Below, in pieces: positions 7,156 through 15,270 of a stretch of 31,598 nt of DNA (its first letter is position 1; each line of letters starts with the position of its first letter). The DNA is taken from assembly GCA_964503455.1 (NCBI GenBank), contig CAZCZR010000012.1:1-31598 (forward strand), written 5' to 3'. This stretch comes from CAZCZR01 sp964503455 (lineage in GTDB: Bacteria > Bacillota > Clostridia > UBA1381). The notes under the pieces are model-generated. The model was not told the origin of the DNA. It saw only the letters and a program-made list of their open reading frames with translations, and searched no databases. A program made the translations under genes and the position numbers.

Positions 7156-8618
7156 AGTATCTCCTCCGCGATCTCGTATATTTTTTTCATGTCAATGTTT
7201 GCGCGTATAAGCTGTTCGAGCTTGTCGTACTCCCTTTCGCGGAAGTCCTCCGCCAAAAACGCTTCTCCGGTCAATCCCTTTTCGCGGCGGAGCATATTCA
7301 CGAACCTCTGCGCGGCTTGCGGCTTGTCGAATACGCCGTGAACATAGGTGCCGTAAAGCTTTCCCAAAACGGCTCCGTCACGCTTGATCTCTCCGCTTCG
7401 TGTACGCAGCTCGGCAAACGGACGGCACGGCTTTAAAAATTCCGTCACGCCCATGTGCATTTCATACCCCTCTATCTCAATGCCCTCAAACGTTCCCGTG
7501 ACCGACTCCGTAACCTTTTCCCCGCCGAATACCGACCTCATCGGAAAAAGTCCCATGCCGGCGATTTCTCCGCCGCCCTCCGCGCCGCACGGATCGGAAA
7601 TGCTCTCGCCCATCATCTGAAAGCCGCCGCAGATGCCCATTACCACAGCGCCGTCCTTTGCCGCACGTATGACCGCCGCTTCAAGACCGTTTTGTCTTAT
7701 CGCGCGCATATCCGCAACGGTGTTTTTTGTGCCGGGGAGTATCACCATGTCCGGACTGCCGAGATCGCGCGCGTCGCTTACATACCGCAGCGACACGCCC
7801 TCCATACATTCAAACGCGGTGAAATCGCTTATATTCGATATTCTGTCAAAACGTATCACCGCTATATCGACACTGCCGGAGGTTTTGCGGGAGAACCTTT
7901 CCGTCAGGCTGTCCTCGTCGTCGATATGCAGCCGCGCATACGGAACGACGCCCAGCACCGGTATGCCTGTGCGCTTTTCAAGCCAGTCAAGTCCCGAATC
8001 CAGAAGCGACTTGTCGCCTCTGAACTTGTTTATGACAAATCCCTTTACGCGCGCGCGTTCCTCCGGCTCCAAAAGCTCTGCCGTACCCACGAGCTGGGCG
8101 AACACGCCGCCTCTGTCAATATCTCCTACTATGATGACCGGCGCGTCCGCAAGCTTTGCCATGCCCATATTTACGATGTCGCCGCTTTTTAAATTTATCT
8201 CGGCGGGACTGCCCGCGCCCTCGATGACCATGATGTCGTATTCCGCGGCAAGGGTGTCGTAGGCGCGCTTTATTTCGGGGATAAGGCTGCTTTTATATGA
8301 GAAATAATCCCTCGCGCTCATATTGCCGATGACTTTGCCGTTTACTATCACCTGCGATCCAGTGTCCGTGGTCGGTTTTAAAAGAACGGGGTTCATAAGC
8401 GCCGACGGCTTTATCCCCGCCGCCTCCGCCTGCACGACCTGGGCGCGTCCCATCTCAAGGCCGTCCTCGGTGATATAGGAGTTCAGCGCCATGTTCTGCG
8501 ATTTGAACGGCGCCGCCGAATGACCGTCCTTTGAAAAAACTCTGCACAGTCCCGCGGCTATAATGCTTTTACCGGCGCCCGACATGGTGCCTTGTATCAT
8601 AATTCTTCCTTTGCTCAT
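7152..8618 (-). CDS. cbiP: Cobyric acid synthase (glutamine-hydrolysing)
   Basis: 488 residues, usual length. It amidates carboxylates b, d, e and g of adenosylcobyrinate a,c-diamide using glutamine and ATP. The N-terminal ATPase half has QGTMSGAGKS (9-18), FKSQNMALNSYI and GDIDRGGVFAQ. The C-terminal glutaminase half has VILPGTKNT and GICGGFQMMG with nucleophile Cys330, and the His of YGTYVHGVFD. The start overlaps the cobD stop as ATGA. Also called CobQ. Confidence 0.96.
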   Translation of the reverse strand: MSKGRIMIQGTMSGAGKSIIAAGLCRVFSKDGHSAAPFKSQNMALNSYITEDGLEMGRAQVVQAEAAGIKPSALMNPVLLKPTTDTGSQVIVNGKVIGNMSARDYFSYKSSLIPEIKRAYDTLAAEYDIMVIEGAGSPAEINLKSGDIVNMGMAKLADAPVIIVGDIDRGGVFAQLVGTAELLEPEERARVKGFVINKFRGDKSLLDSGLDWLEKRTGIPVLGVVPYARLHIDDEDSLTERFSRKTSGSVDIAVIRFDRISNISDFTAFECMEGVSLRYVSDARDLGSPDMVILPGTKNTVADMRAIRQNGLEAAVIRAAKDGAVVMGICGGFQMMGESISDPCGAEGGGEIAGMGLFPMRSVFGGEKVTESVTGTFEGIEIEGYEMHMGVTEFLKPCRPFAELRTRSGEIKRDGAVLGKLYGTYVHGVFDKPQAAQRFVNMLRREKGLTGEAFLAEDFREREYDKLEQLIRANIDMKKIYEIAEEIL

Positions 8619-9655
8619 TGCGGCAGTCCTTTCGTAACAGCTTCCAATGCGCTTATAAGCGCCGTATTTTCATCGTGAGTTCTTACGGCGGCGCGGAAAA
8701 AGGTACTGTCAAGACCGTCGAAATCTTCGCAGCTCCTTATAAGTATGCCCGATCCCGCAAGTTTTATATCAAGACCTTTAAATGCCTTGAACAGCAGAAA
8801 ATTCGCTCTGCCGTCAAACACCTCAAAGCCCATGGAATCAAGCGCCGCGAAAAGCCGCGCTCTCTCCGTTTCGATAAGCTTGAGGCTTTTTTTCGTATAC
8901 CCTTTAAGTCCGCAGCAGGCGATGCCGGCGGCTTGAGCCGCCCCCGATACGTTCCACTCCGGCAGTACCCGCGCGATTCTCTCAAGCGGCGCGGCGTCTT
9001 TTGCCATAAGGTATCCGAGCCTTAACCCCGCAAGCGCGAAGGATTTTGTGAATGCTTTTATTATGATAACATTCCCCGCCGAAAGCTCCTTCGCCGATGT
9101 AAATCCCGCGCACAGATCGCCGAAGCACTCGTCTATCAAAAGCCATGCGCCGTTTTCTTTTGCTTTTTCGGCGAGCTTTTTCATAAAATCCGGCGGCGTT
9201 ACAGCTCCCGCCGGATTCGACGGCGAGCAGATAAAGATCATGTCCGTTTCGGGCGTGATATGCGAAAAAAGCTCCCTGTCCGGCAAAAAACCGTTTTCTT
9301 TTTTACAGACGTACACATCCGTTTCGCAGCCGAAGGCTTCAAGCGCGTAAGCATACTCCGAAAAGCACGGCGCGCATATAAGCGCTTTTTCGGGCTTGAG
9401 CGCCGATACGGCGGCGTATATGCCCTCGGTGGCGCCGCCGGTGCAGAGGATATTTCCGGGCGGCACGCCCTCGTATGAGGACAGCGCGTCCCTCAAATCG
9501 CGGCAAAGCGGATCGGGATAGCTGGAGAACATCTCCGGACGCACCGCGCGTATCACGGCGTCATGTACTCCCATGGGATTGAGATTTACCGAAAAATCGT
9601 ATTTTATGTCCCTGTTGTAAATATCTCCGCCGTGGCGGCAGCGTTTGTTATCCAT
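8615..9655 (-). CDS. cobD: L-threonine-O-3-phosphate decarboxylase (PLP)
   Basis: 346 residues from the chosen ATG at 9655 (MDNKRCRHGG), behind GGAGG at 5 nt spacing; a reading from 9769 would add 38 residues that do not fit the family. Class I/II aminotransferase fold: HGGDIY start, CTGGATEGIYAAV, CSPSNPAG, and Lys204 in AFTKSFALAGLRLGY as the PLP lysine. It makes (R)-1-amino-2-propanol phosphate for the nucleotide loop. The start lies 8 nt inside the end of cbiB, matching its biochemical partner. The histidinol-phosphate aminotransferase alternative is disfavoured by context. Confidence 0.92.
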   Translation of the reverse strand: MDNKRCRHGGDIYNRDIKYDFSVNLNPMGVHDAVIRAVRPEMFSSYPDPLCRDLRDALSSYEGVPPGNILCTGGATEGIYAAVSALKPEKALICAPCFSEYAYALEAFGCETDVYVCKKENGFLPDRELFSHITPETDMIFICSPSNPAGAVTPPDFMKKLAEKAKENGAWLLIDECFGDLCAGFTSAKELSAGNVIIIKAFTKSFALAGLRLGYLMAKDAAPLERIARVLPEWNVSGAAQAAGIACCGLKGYTKKSLKLIETERARLFAALDSMGFEVFDGRANFLLFKAFKGLDIKLAGSGILIRSCEDFDGLDSTFFRAAVRTHDENTALISALEAVTKGLPQ

Positions 9656-10613
9656 AAAAGCCTCCGAATAAAGCAAAGAGCGCGATCCTGACGCCTTGTG
9701 CGGCGAGGGCGCATATTGCCGACGCGGTATACATAAGCCTGTTCGCGCGTATAATGTCCTCCGGCTCAATAGGGCGCGTGCCGTCGCCGATCGTCGGCTT
9801 TTTACAGAGCCTTCCGAAATAATACGCGTCGCCCAAAAGCTTTATTCCGAGCGCGCCGGCGGTGACAGCCTCGCATTTTGCCGAGTTGGGACTTTTCGAT
9901 TTTTTGCCGTCGCGGATAAGTATTCCGAGCGCGCCTTTAGCGTCGCAGCGGCATAACGCGGCAGCCAAAACCATCGCAAAAGCCGTAAGACGCGCGGGGA
10001 TATAATTAAAAGCATCGTCCGCGCGGGCGGCGAATTTGCCGAAGTATTCGTACCTCTCGTTCCTGTAGCCGAGCATGGAATCCATGGTGTTGACCGCTTT
10101 GTAAAGCATCATTCCCGGCGCGCCGAAAAGCATCGCCCAGAAAAGCGGCGCGCCTATGCCGTCGGAAGCGTTTTCCGCCACCGTTTCGACAGCCGCTTTC
10201 GTGATCCCTTCTTCATCAAGCGTTTCGGTATCTCTGCCTACTATCATAGATACGCTTTTGCGCGCGGCATTTATGTCCCCGTTTGCGAGATCCCTGTATA
10301 CGCGCATACTTTCATCTCTAAGCGACCTCGCCGCCAAAAGCTGCGTGCAGACGAACATTTCTCCGGCGATCCCAAGCGCGGGGCATAATTTATAAGCCGC
10401 CCAAAACGCAGCAAAGGCTCCTCCGCCGAAAATCAGCGTTATTAAAAGCCACAGCATTGCTCCGCCGCAAAATTCGCCCGCGGGCGTTTTCGGCAGAAGC
10501 CGTCTTATAAGCCGCTCCGCCGCGCTTACGGCGTTCCCCATGACGCGCACCGGATGCCATGAATAGACAGGATCGCCGATGAGCGCGTCAAGCAAGAATG
10601 AAATAAGTATCAT
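9648..10613 (-). CDS. cbiB: Adenosylcobinamide-phosphate synthase, membrane protein
   Basis: 321 residues with several membrane segments (for example LLITLIFGGGAFAAFWAAYK). It joins adenosylcobyric acid to aminopropanol phosphate. Typical CbiB sequence: DALIGDPVYSWHPVRVMG at the N terminus, ETVAENASDGIGAPLFW, YKAVNTMDSMLGYRNERY, and FNYIPARLTA. The start lies 26 nt within the 3' end of cobC, and the junction carries the word GGGGACACTAAATG. Confidence 0.95.
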   Translation of the reverse strand: MILISFLLDALIGDPVYSWHPVRVMGNAVSAAERLIRRLLPKTPAGEFCGGAMLWLLITLIFGGGAFAAFWAAYKLCPALGIAGEMFVCTQLLAARSLRDESMRVYRDLANGDINAARKSVSMIVGRDTETLDEEGITKAAVETVAENASDGIGAPLFWAMLFGAPGMMLYKAVNTMDSMLGYRNERYEYFGKFAARADDAFNYIPARLTAFAMVLAAALCRCDAKGALGILIRDGKKSKSPNSAKCEAVTAGALGIKLLGDAYYFGRLCKKPTIGDGTRPIEPEDIIRANRLMYTASAICALAAQGVRIALFALFGGFYG

Positions 10614-11151
10614 TTAGTGTCCCCGCCTTTTCTGAGCTGATTGACACGACCCCGCCGTTTGGCGGCTGGATGTCGTAAAATCCCGCGCCGAGAAGCTCCT
10701 CGCACACCGCCATTATAACTCCGCCGTGGGTTATTACCGCCGCCGATTCAAAGGCTTCCGGCGCGGAGAGTATATGCCTTACAGATGATACGGCGCGGCG
10801 CTTAAAGCTTATGATGTCCTCGCCGCCGGGGGGAGATATTTTCCCGCCCGAAGCGATCCATTCGGTATAGCGCGGATCGTCCTTCAGATCGAGGTATGTC
10901 TTTCCCTCAAATTCGCCGAAGGAAATCTCGCAAAGGCCGTCAAGAATGATCGGCTCCGTATCGGGATATATCACAGCCGCCGTTTCTTTTGCGCGTTTCA
11001 TCGGACTTGAATACACCGCGTCAGCCCTCGGATAAGAAAGCGAGGCAAGCCGTTCCTTTTCCGAATCGAGAAGCGGCTCGTCCGCAGAGCCGATATAACG
11101 GCGTTCGAGATTGGAACGCGTTTTCCCGTGGCGTATAAGGTGCAGGATCAT
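10588..11151 (-). CDS. cobC: Alpha-ribazole phosphatase, histidine phosphatase family
   Basis: 187 residues from the ATG at 11151 (MILHLIRHGKT). This start forms an ATGA overlap with the previous gene; the longer frame to 11244 only reads back through that gene. The phosphohistidine motif LIRHGKT is at residues 5-11, with the second His in VITHGGVIM. It removes the phosphate from alpha-ribazole-5'-phosphate or adenosylcobalamin phosphate. Histidine phosphatases are hard to tell apart by sequence, but placement inside the cobalamin run supports CobC. Confidence 0.87.
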   Translation of the reverse strand: MILHLIRHGKTRSNLERRYIGSADEPLLDSEKERLASLSYPRADAVYSSPMKRAKETAAVIYPDTEPIILDGLCEISFGEFEGKTYLDLKDDPRYTEWIASGGKISPPGGEDIISFKRRAVSSVRHILSAPEAFESAAVITHGGVIMAVCEELLGAGFYDIQPPNGGVVSISSEKAGTLNDTYFILA

Positions 11152-11531
11152 TTCAGCTTTTCCTCCAGTCCCATTATCATGCGTGTCACGGAATCGGCTC
11201 TTGCCGCTATAATGCAGCCGCAGCGTCCGCACGCCTCGCGCCATTTGCGTTCGAAGGCGTCCGTCGGCACGATACCCATGCCCACCTCGTCCATGGTTAT
11301 CACATCGGGAGCTGCGTCAAGCATTTTAAGCGTTTGCGCCTCGGGATCGCCCTCCGATAAAAGTATTCGCCTTATGCGCTCGTGCCATGAAAAAACGCCG
11401 CGAAGGGTCGTCATATCCTCCGGTTCGGCTTTCGTTTGCGAAAAGTCAGCGTATTCGCCCTCGCAAAGAGAGTATTTTCTTTTTGCGGCGCTGCGCTTCC
11501 CCGAAAAGGCGCCGCCCGTTATAAATTCCAT
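11148..11531 (-). CDS. Short CobU-like adenosylcobinamide kinase homologue
   Basis: 127 residues, against about 165-185 for full CobU. The N-terminal P-loop is ITGGAFSGKR (Arg in place of the usual Ser/Thr after GK). The C-terminal half retains MDEVGMGIVPTDAFERKWRE, the CobU signature seen in enterobacterial enzymes. The middle, which in CobU holds the guanylylated-His segment, is short and unlike it. A full CobU is encoded 0.8 kb away, so this may be a partner, a kinase-only form, or a diverged copy. GGGAGG precedes the ATG, and its stop overlaps cobC. Activity is not proven. Confidence 0.75.
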   Translation of the reverse strand: MEFITGGAFSGKRSAAKRKYSLCEGEYADFSQTKAEPEDMTTLRGVFSWHERIRRILLSEGDPEAQTLKMLDAAPDVITMDEVGMGIVPTDAFERKWREACGRCGCIIAARADSVTRMIMGLEEKLK

Positions 11532-11546
11532 TTAGTGTCCCTCCCG

Positions 11547-12311
11547 TTAATGAAGAGCGCATATCATGATGATAAGCAGCTCCGTGGTTTGAAGCAGGTA
11601 GCCTGCCGTGTCGCCGGTAACGCCGCCGAAATTTTTCAGCGCCATGTGTCTGTAAAGGAAGTATCTCAGCGCGCAGGCGCATACGATACAAGCCGCGCGG
11701 ACCGGTCCCGCCGCGGCCATAACAAACGCGGCTTGCAAAAACCACAGCACGGACGCCGCTGTGCATATTTTTTTCGCCGAGGCTTGCTTGAAGGCGTAAA
11801 GCATACCGCTTTTCTTTGCCGAAGGCAGTACGGATGCGGCAAAGGAGGATACGGCGCGGCTCATTACGAAGCCGGCGGCTGCCGTGACAGTCTGCGCGGC
11901 GCTTTTAAGGGAGGCCGCCGCCGCGAAAAACAGCAGGAAATACAGTATGCTCCATATCACCGCAAAAGCGCCCGAACGCGGATCGGACATAATCTCAAGC
12001 TTTTTGTCCCTGCTGCCCCACGAGCCGAGCGCGTCGGCGGTATCGGCAAAGCCGTCGGCGTGGATGCCGCCCGAAACGGCTATAGGCACCGCCGTAAGCA
12101 GCGCCCCCGAATATATGTCCCCGATCCCAAGCCTGTCCGCCGCGAACCGCACCGCAAAAAACAGCGCTCCCGTGACAATGCCCACCGCCGGAAAAAACGC
12201 CGGTACGTATTTGCCGTACTCCGGCTGCCACTTAATGCGCGGCATAGGTATTTTTGAATAGGTCGAAAACGCAGTCACAAGCGATCCCGCCGCTGTCCTG
12301 ATCCTGTTCAT
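11547..12311 (-). CDS. cobS: Adenosylcobinamide-GDP ribazoletransferase (cobalamin synthase)
   Basis: 254 residues, integral membrane protein of the usual length. It joins adenosylcobinamide-GDP and alpha-ribazole (phosphate). Characteristic sequence: FSTYSKIPMPRIKW near the N terminus, GGIHADGFADTADALGSWGSRDKKLEIMSDPRSGAFAV split over residues about 86-120 (the Asp-rich metal-binding region), then several hydrophobic helices. The start overlaps the cobU stop as ATGA. Confidence 0.95.
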   Translation of the reverse strand: MNRIRTAAGSLVTAFSTYSKIPMPRIKWQPEYGKYVPAFFPAVGIVTGALFFAVRFAADRLGIGDIYSGALLTAVPIAVSGGIHADGFADTADALGSWGSRDKKLEIMSDPRSGAFAVIWSILYFLLFFAAAASLKSAAQTVTAAAGFVMSRAVSSFAASVLPSAKKSGMLYAFKQASAKKICTAASVLWFLQAAFVMAAAGPVRAACIVCACALRYFLYRHMALKNFGGVTGDTAGYLLQTTELLIIMICALH

Positions 12312-12805
12312 CCGAGCCGCCCCTTTCTTATGACGGGAATACCGAAAACCACCTCGACAACATTGTCGGCTTCGGCGGCAAGCGCCGCGTTAATCCTGCC
12401 CAGTGAGCGTATGTAGTCGGCGTTTGCGGCGTCCCCGTCCGAAAAGACCTCGTTGGTTACGATAACGATGTTTTTATGTCCCTGTTTTAAAAAGATAACG
12501 TCCGAGATTATTTTTTCGCAAGCCTCGTTTCCCGAAAGTCCGTTCAAAAACATCTCATTCGCAAGCAGGTTTGACATACACTCTATCAAAAGGTTTTCGC
12601 CCTTTGCGCGGCGTATATCCGTCGGAAGCTCCTGCGTGACAAAGCCTTTTCCGGCGCGCTTTTCGCGGTGCCGCCTTACCCTTAAACGCGACTCGCCGTC
12701 CCGAACCTGCATAGTCGCTATGTAAGAAGCTCCCGTCCCCGAAAGAAGGCTTTCGGCGTATTCCGACTTGCCGCTGCCGCTGCCGCCCGTTACTATAGTG
12801 ATCAT
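12308..12805 (-). CDS. cobU: Adenosylcobinamide kinase / adenosylcobinamide-phosphate guanylyltransferase
   Basis: 165 residues from the ATG at 12805 (MITIVTGGSGSGKSEY), with GGAGG 7 nt upstream; the frame open to 12829 is not preceded by a site. It phosphorylates adenosylcobinamide and then attaches GMP. The P-loop is GGSGSGKS; RRHREKR fits the guanylylated-His region; LIECMSNLLANEMF and TNEVFSDGDAA are typical of the Firmicute branch. It lacks the EVGMGIVP signature that the short paralogue at 11148-11531 has. Confidence 0.93.
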   Translation of the reverse strand: MITIVTGGSGSGKSEYAESLLSGTGASYIATMQVRDGESRLRVRRHREKRAGKGFVTQELPTDIRRAKGENLLIECMSNLLANEMFLNGLSGNEACEKIISDVIFLKQGHKNIVIVTNEVFSDGDAANADYIRSLGRINAALAAEADNVVEVVFGIPVIRKGRLG

Positions 12806-12843
12806 AAAGATTCCTCCTGTTTTTGACATCTCCGAAAGCGCGG

Positions 12844-13881
12844 CTACAGCGGCTTATACGGCTCTATGCCCGCGTCCTCAAAGGAGTACACCTCGTTATA
12901 GACTGCCAGTGCCATATCCAGAAGCGGGAGCAGGCATACGCCGCCGGTACCTTCGCCAAGGCGCATATCCGCGTCTATGGGGGCGTCGAGTCCGAGCGCT
13001 TCCGTTATGATCCTGCCGCCGTATTCGCCGGAAATATGCGACGCTATCATATATTCGACAGCTCCGGGCGCGAGTCTTTCGGCGGCAAGCGCCGCGGCGG
13101 AGGTAATAAAGCCGTCTATCACAACAGGGACACTAAATACCGCGCCGCCTATGAACAGACCTGCCAAAGCCGCTATATCCAGTCCCCCGACCTTGGCGAG
13201 AACGTCCGCCGCGTCCTTGGGATCCGGCTTGTTGAGAGCTATGGCGCGGCGTATGACCTCGGTTTTATGCGCCACGCCCTCTGATGAAAGTCCCGCGCCT
13301 TTTCCCGTTACCTCAGCCGGATCGCAGCCGAGCAGCACGGAAACCACTGCGGAAGACGCCGTCGTGTTGCCGATACCCATCTCGCCGCCGACGATGATTT
13401 TATAGCCGCGCTCCTTCAGCCTGCGCACCGTATTTATACCGGCATCGACCGCGCTCTCACATTCGGCGCGTGTCATTGCGGGGCCCTTTGCGATGTTTTG
13501 TGTCCCCGATTTGATTTTTATGTCCCCGATACAATTCGGCGCGGAACCGTTTATACCCACATCGTAGGCGAACACATCGGCGCGGGCGATCTGCGCCATG
13601 CGGCACACGCTGGCTTTTCCCAAGGCGATATTTTCCGAAACTATGCGCGTGACCTCGCTGCCGGTCTGGGTTACGCCCTCGGCTGTAACGCCGTTGTCCG
13701 CGCACATTACCGCTACGGCGCGCCTTGAAATGTCCACGCGTTCCGAGCCTGTGATCCCCGCGATTTTTACGATGATATTTTCAAGCATACCCAGACTGCC
13801 GAGCGGCTTTGCAACGCTTGCCCAATGCTTTCGGGCAAGAGCGGCGGCGGCTTCGTCGGGGCGGTTTATCTTAAATCCCAT
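12844..13881 (-). CDS. cobT: Nicotinate-nucleotide:5,6-dimethylbenzimidazole phosphoribosyltransferase
   Basis: 345 residues, usual length. It transfers phosphoribose from nicotinate mononucleotide to the lower-ligand base, yielding alpha-ribazole phosphate. Signatures: KPLGSLGMLE, VMCADNGV, GGEMGIGNTT, the KGAGLSSEGVAHK loop, and the catalytic Glu of RLGEGTGG. The actual lower ligand cannot be read from CobT alone, and no bza genes are in the window. The ATG lies within the last codons of cbiA. Confidence 0.95.
   Translation of the reverse strand: MGFKINRPDEAAAALARKHWASVAKPLGSLGMLENIIVKIAGITGSERVDISRRAVAVMCADNGVTAEGVTQTGSEVTRIVSENIALGKASVCRMAQIARADVFAYDVGINGSAPNCIGDIKIKSGTQNIAKGPAMTRAECESAVDAGINTVRRLKERGYKIIVGGEMGIGNTTASSAVVSVLLGCDPAEVTGKGAGLSSEGVAHKTEVIRRAIALNKPDPKDAADVLAKVGGLDIAALAGLFIGGAVFSVPVVIDGFITSAAALAAERLAPGAVEYMIASHISGEYGGRIITEALGLDAPIDADMRLGEGTGGVCLLPLLDMALAVYNEVYSFEDAGIEPYKPL
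13501..13526. repeat. TGTCCC pair in cobT, 20 nt apart
   Basis: TGTCCC at 13501 and 13521, each followed by CCGAT-type sequence; encodes IGDIKIKSGTQN in CobT. The near-21 spacing is one base off the usual phase, so the two words fall in different codon frames. Confidence 0.6.
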
Positions 13882-15259
13882 GCTGCTTTTCCTCCTTATA
13901 TTCGCGGCAGACCTTTAAAAACCGCTCCGCCATGGCGGGATCGGAATAAAAATGAATATGCGCAAATCCCATGAAACAGCGTTGCGATAAACGGCACGAT
14001 CGGCGCTCACGGTTTGAAAACGGCTTCTTTAACAGGCAGTCCTCTCCGGGAGAATCCGATTTCCAGTAATGGAACTCGTGGACGTTTATGTGTCCCCCTT
14101 TTGGCAAAAGAGGATTTTCGCGCTCCGCCGTAAGCTCCCAGTATCCGAAATCCACAGCCCTTCGGGCATTGTGCGATCCGCCCGGAACGGCTCCCGCCAT
14201 AGGATATGTCACGCCGTCATCGGCCGTAAGGCTCTCGTGCATATACAAAAATCCGCCACATTCGGCGAGGATAGGCATACCGCCTTTGTACGCGCCGAGG
14301 ACGGACGCGCGCATCGAGGCGTTTTGGGAAAGCTCCCGCGCGTAAAGCTCCGGATACCCGCCCCAAAGGATAAGTCCGTCGGCGTTTTCCGGCAAAGCCG
14401 CATCCGCGATGGGGGAAAAGTACACTGCTTTTGCGCCGAGCTTCTCCAAAAGACGGATATTGTCCTCGTATCGGAAGCTGAAGGCTTTATCCCTTGCGAC
14501 GGCAATCCGCAAGCCGGAAAATTTACCGTCCCTTATTTGATATTTTGTGTCCCTAATTTCAAGTGCCGGCGCGGAGTCGGCAATACGCATCAAAGCGTCT
14601 GCGTCAATAGTCTTTTCGGCTGTGTCGGCAAGGGCGTTTACAGTCGCGGCGAATCCATCGGATTCCTCCGCGGTCACCAGACCGAGGTGCCTTGACGGCA
14701 GGGCAAAGTCTTTTAAGCGCGGCATAAATCCTACGGGGACAAGTCCTTCGCGGCGGGCGGCCTCCGCAAAATAAGGATAAGACGATGCGGAAGCGTTGTT
14801 GTATATGACTCCCGCGATACCGCTGTCGGGGCGAAAGCCTTTGAACCCGTGTACGACCGCTTCGGCAGAGTTGCCGAGACCGGAGCAGTTTACGGTCAGA
14901 ATGACCGGAGCTTTAAGCGCCTTCGCCGTTTCATAGGTGCTTGCCCTCTCGGTAAATCCCGCGCCGTCGTAATAACCCATAACCCCTTCGATCAGCGCAA
15001 TATCCGCTGTGCTTTCGGCGGTTATTTCTCTTACCGCGTCCGCCGAGGTAAGAAACGTGTCGAGATTTGAGCAGGCGCGTCCGGCGGCTTTCGCAAGCAG
15101 TCCCGAATCTATGTAATCCGGACCGCACTTAAAGGGAGACGCCTGTATGCCGCGCCTGTTTAAAAGAGCGCAAATCGCCATGGAAACGGTGGTCTTGCCG
15201 GAGCCGCTTCCCGTTCCCGCAATAACAACGCGGGGAGTTTTAGTGTCGATACTTTTCAT
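13871..15259 (-). CDS. cbiA: Cobyrinate a,c-diamide synthase
   Basis: 462 residues from the ATG at 15259, which overlaps the stop of cbiJET as ATGA; the frame open to 15349 is not the start. It amidates the a and c carboxylates of cobyrinate with glutamine and ATP. P-loop IAGTGSGSGKTT (residues 13-24), FKCGPDYID, EGVMGYYDG, and the glutaminase Cys in ILAECGGFLYM. The C-terminal His motif is AHIHFYSDPAMAERF. The region before that motif (RERRSCRLSQRCF) is weakly conserved but of the expected length. Confidence 0.95.
   Translation of the reverse strand: MKSIDTKTPRVVIAGTGSGSGKTTVSMAICALLNRRGIQASPFKCGPDYIDSGLLAKAAGRACSNLDTFLTSADAVREITAESTADIALIEGVMGYYDGAGFTERASTYETAKALKAPVILTVNCSGLGNSAEAVVHGFKGFRPDSGIAGVIYNNASASSYPYFAEAARREGLVPVGFMPRLKDFALPSRHLGLVTAEESDGFAATVNALADTAEKTIDADALMRIADSAPALEIRDTKYQIRDGKFSGLRIAVARDKAFSFRYEDNIRLLEKLGAKAVYFSPIADAALPENADGLILWGGYPELYARELSQNASMRASVLGAYKGGMPILAECGGFLYMHESLTADDGVTYPMAGAVPGGSHNARRAVDFGYWELTAERENPLLPKGGHINVHEFHYWKSDSPGEDCLLKKPFSNRERRSCRLSQRCFMGFAHIHFYSDPAMAERFLKVCREYKEEKQHGI
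14527..14553. repeat. CGTCCC/TGTCCC pair in cbiA, 21 nt apart
   Basis: CGTCCC at 14527 and TGTCCC at 14548. In CbiA it encodes RDTKYQIRDGK, in the variable linker between the two catalytic halves. Confidence 0.65.
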
Positions 15260-15270
15260 TTTAGTGTCAC
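15244..15270. repeat. TGTCGA/TGTCAC pair at the cbiJET-cbiA junction, 21 nt apart
   Basis: TGTCAC (15265) covers the last codons of cbiJET (VTLK) and the cbiA ribosome site; TGTCGA (15244) lies in the fourth to sixth codons of cbiA (SIDTK). The minus strand reads GACACTAAAA twice. Confidence 0.6.

Noticed and set aside
7455..8192. Long open frames on the plus strand inside the cobalamin genes (also 11436-12257, 24955-25842 and others)
   Set aside because: They are antisense shadows of GC-rich genes with clear family motifs on the minus strand; their translations are rich in Arg/His/Ala, without domains or ribosome sites.
9656..9769. Upstream extension of cobD to 9769
   Set aside because: The extra residues overlap cbiB by over 100 nt and look unlike the family; ATG 9655 has a good ribosome site.
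13985..14060. Possible frameshift in the C-terminal part of cbiA
   Set aside because: The sequence is poorly conserved there, but the distance between the KP and HIHFYSDP motifs matches the family, so no frameshift is needed.
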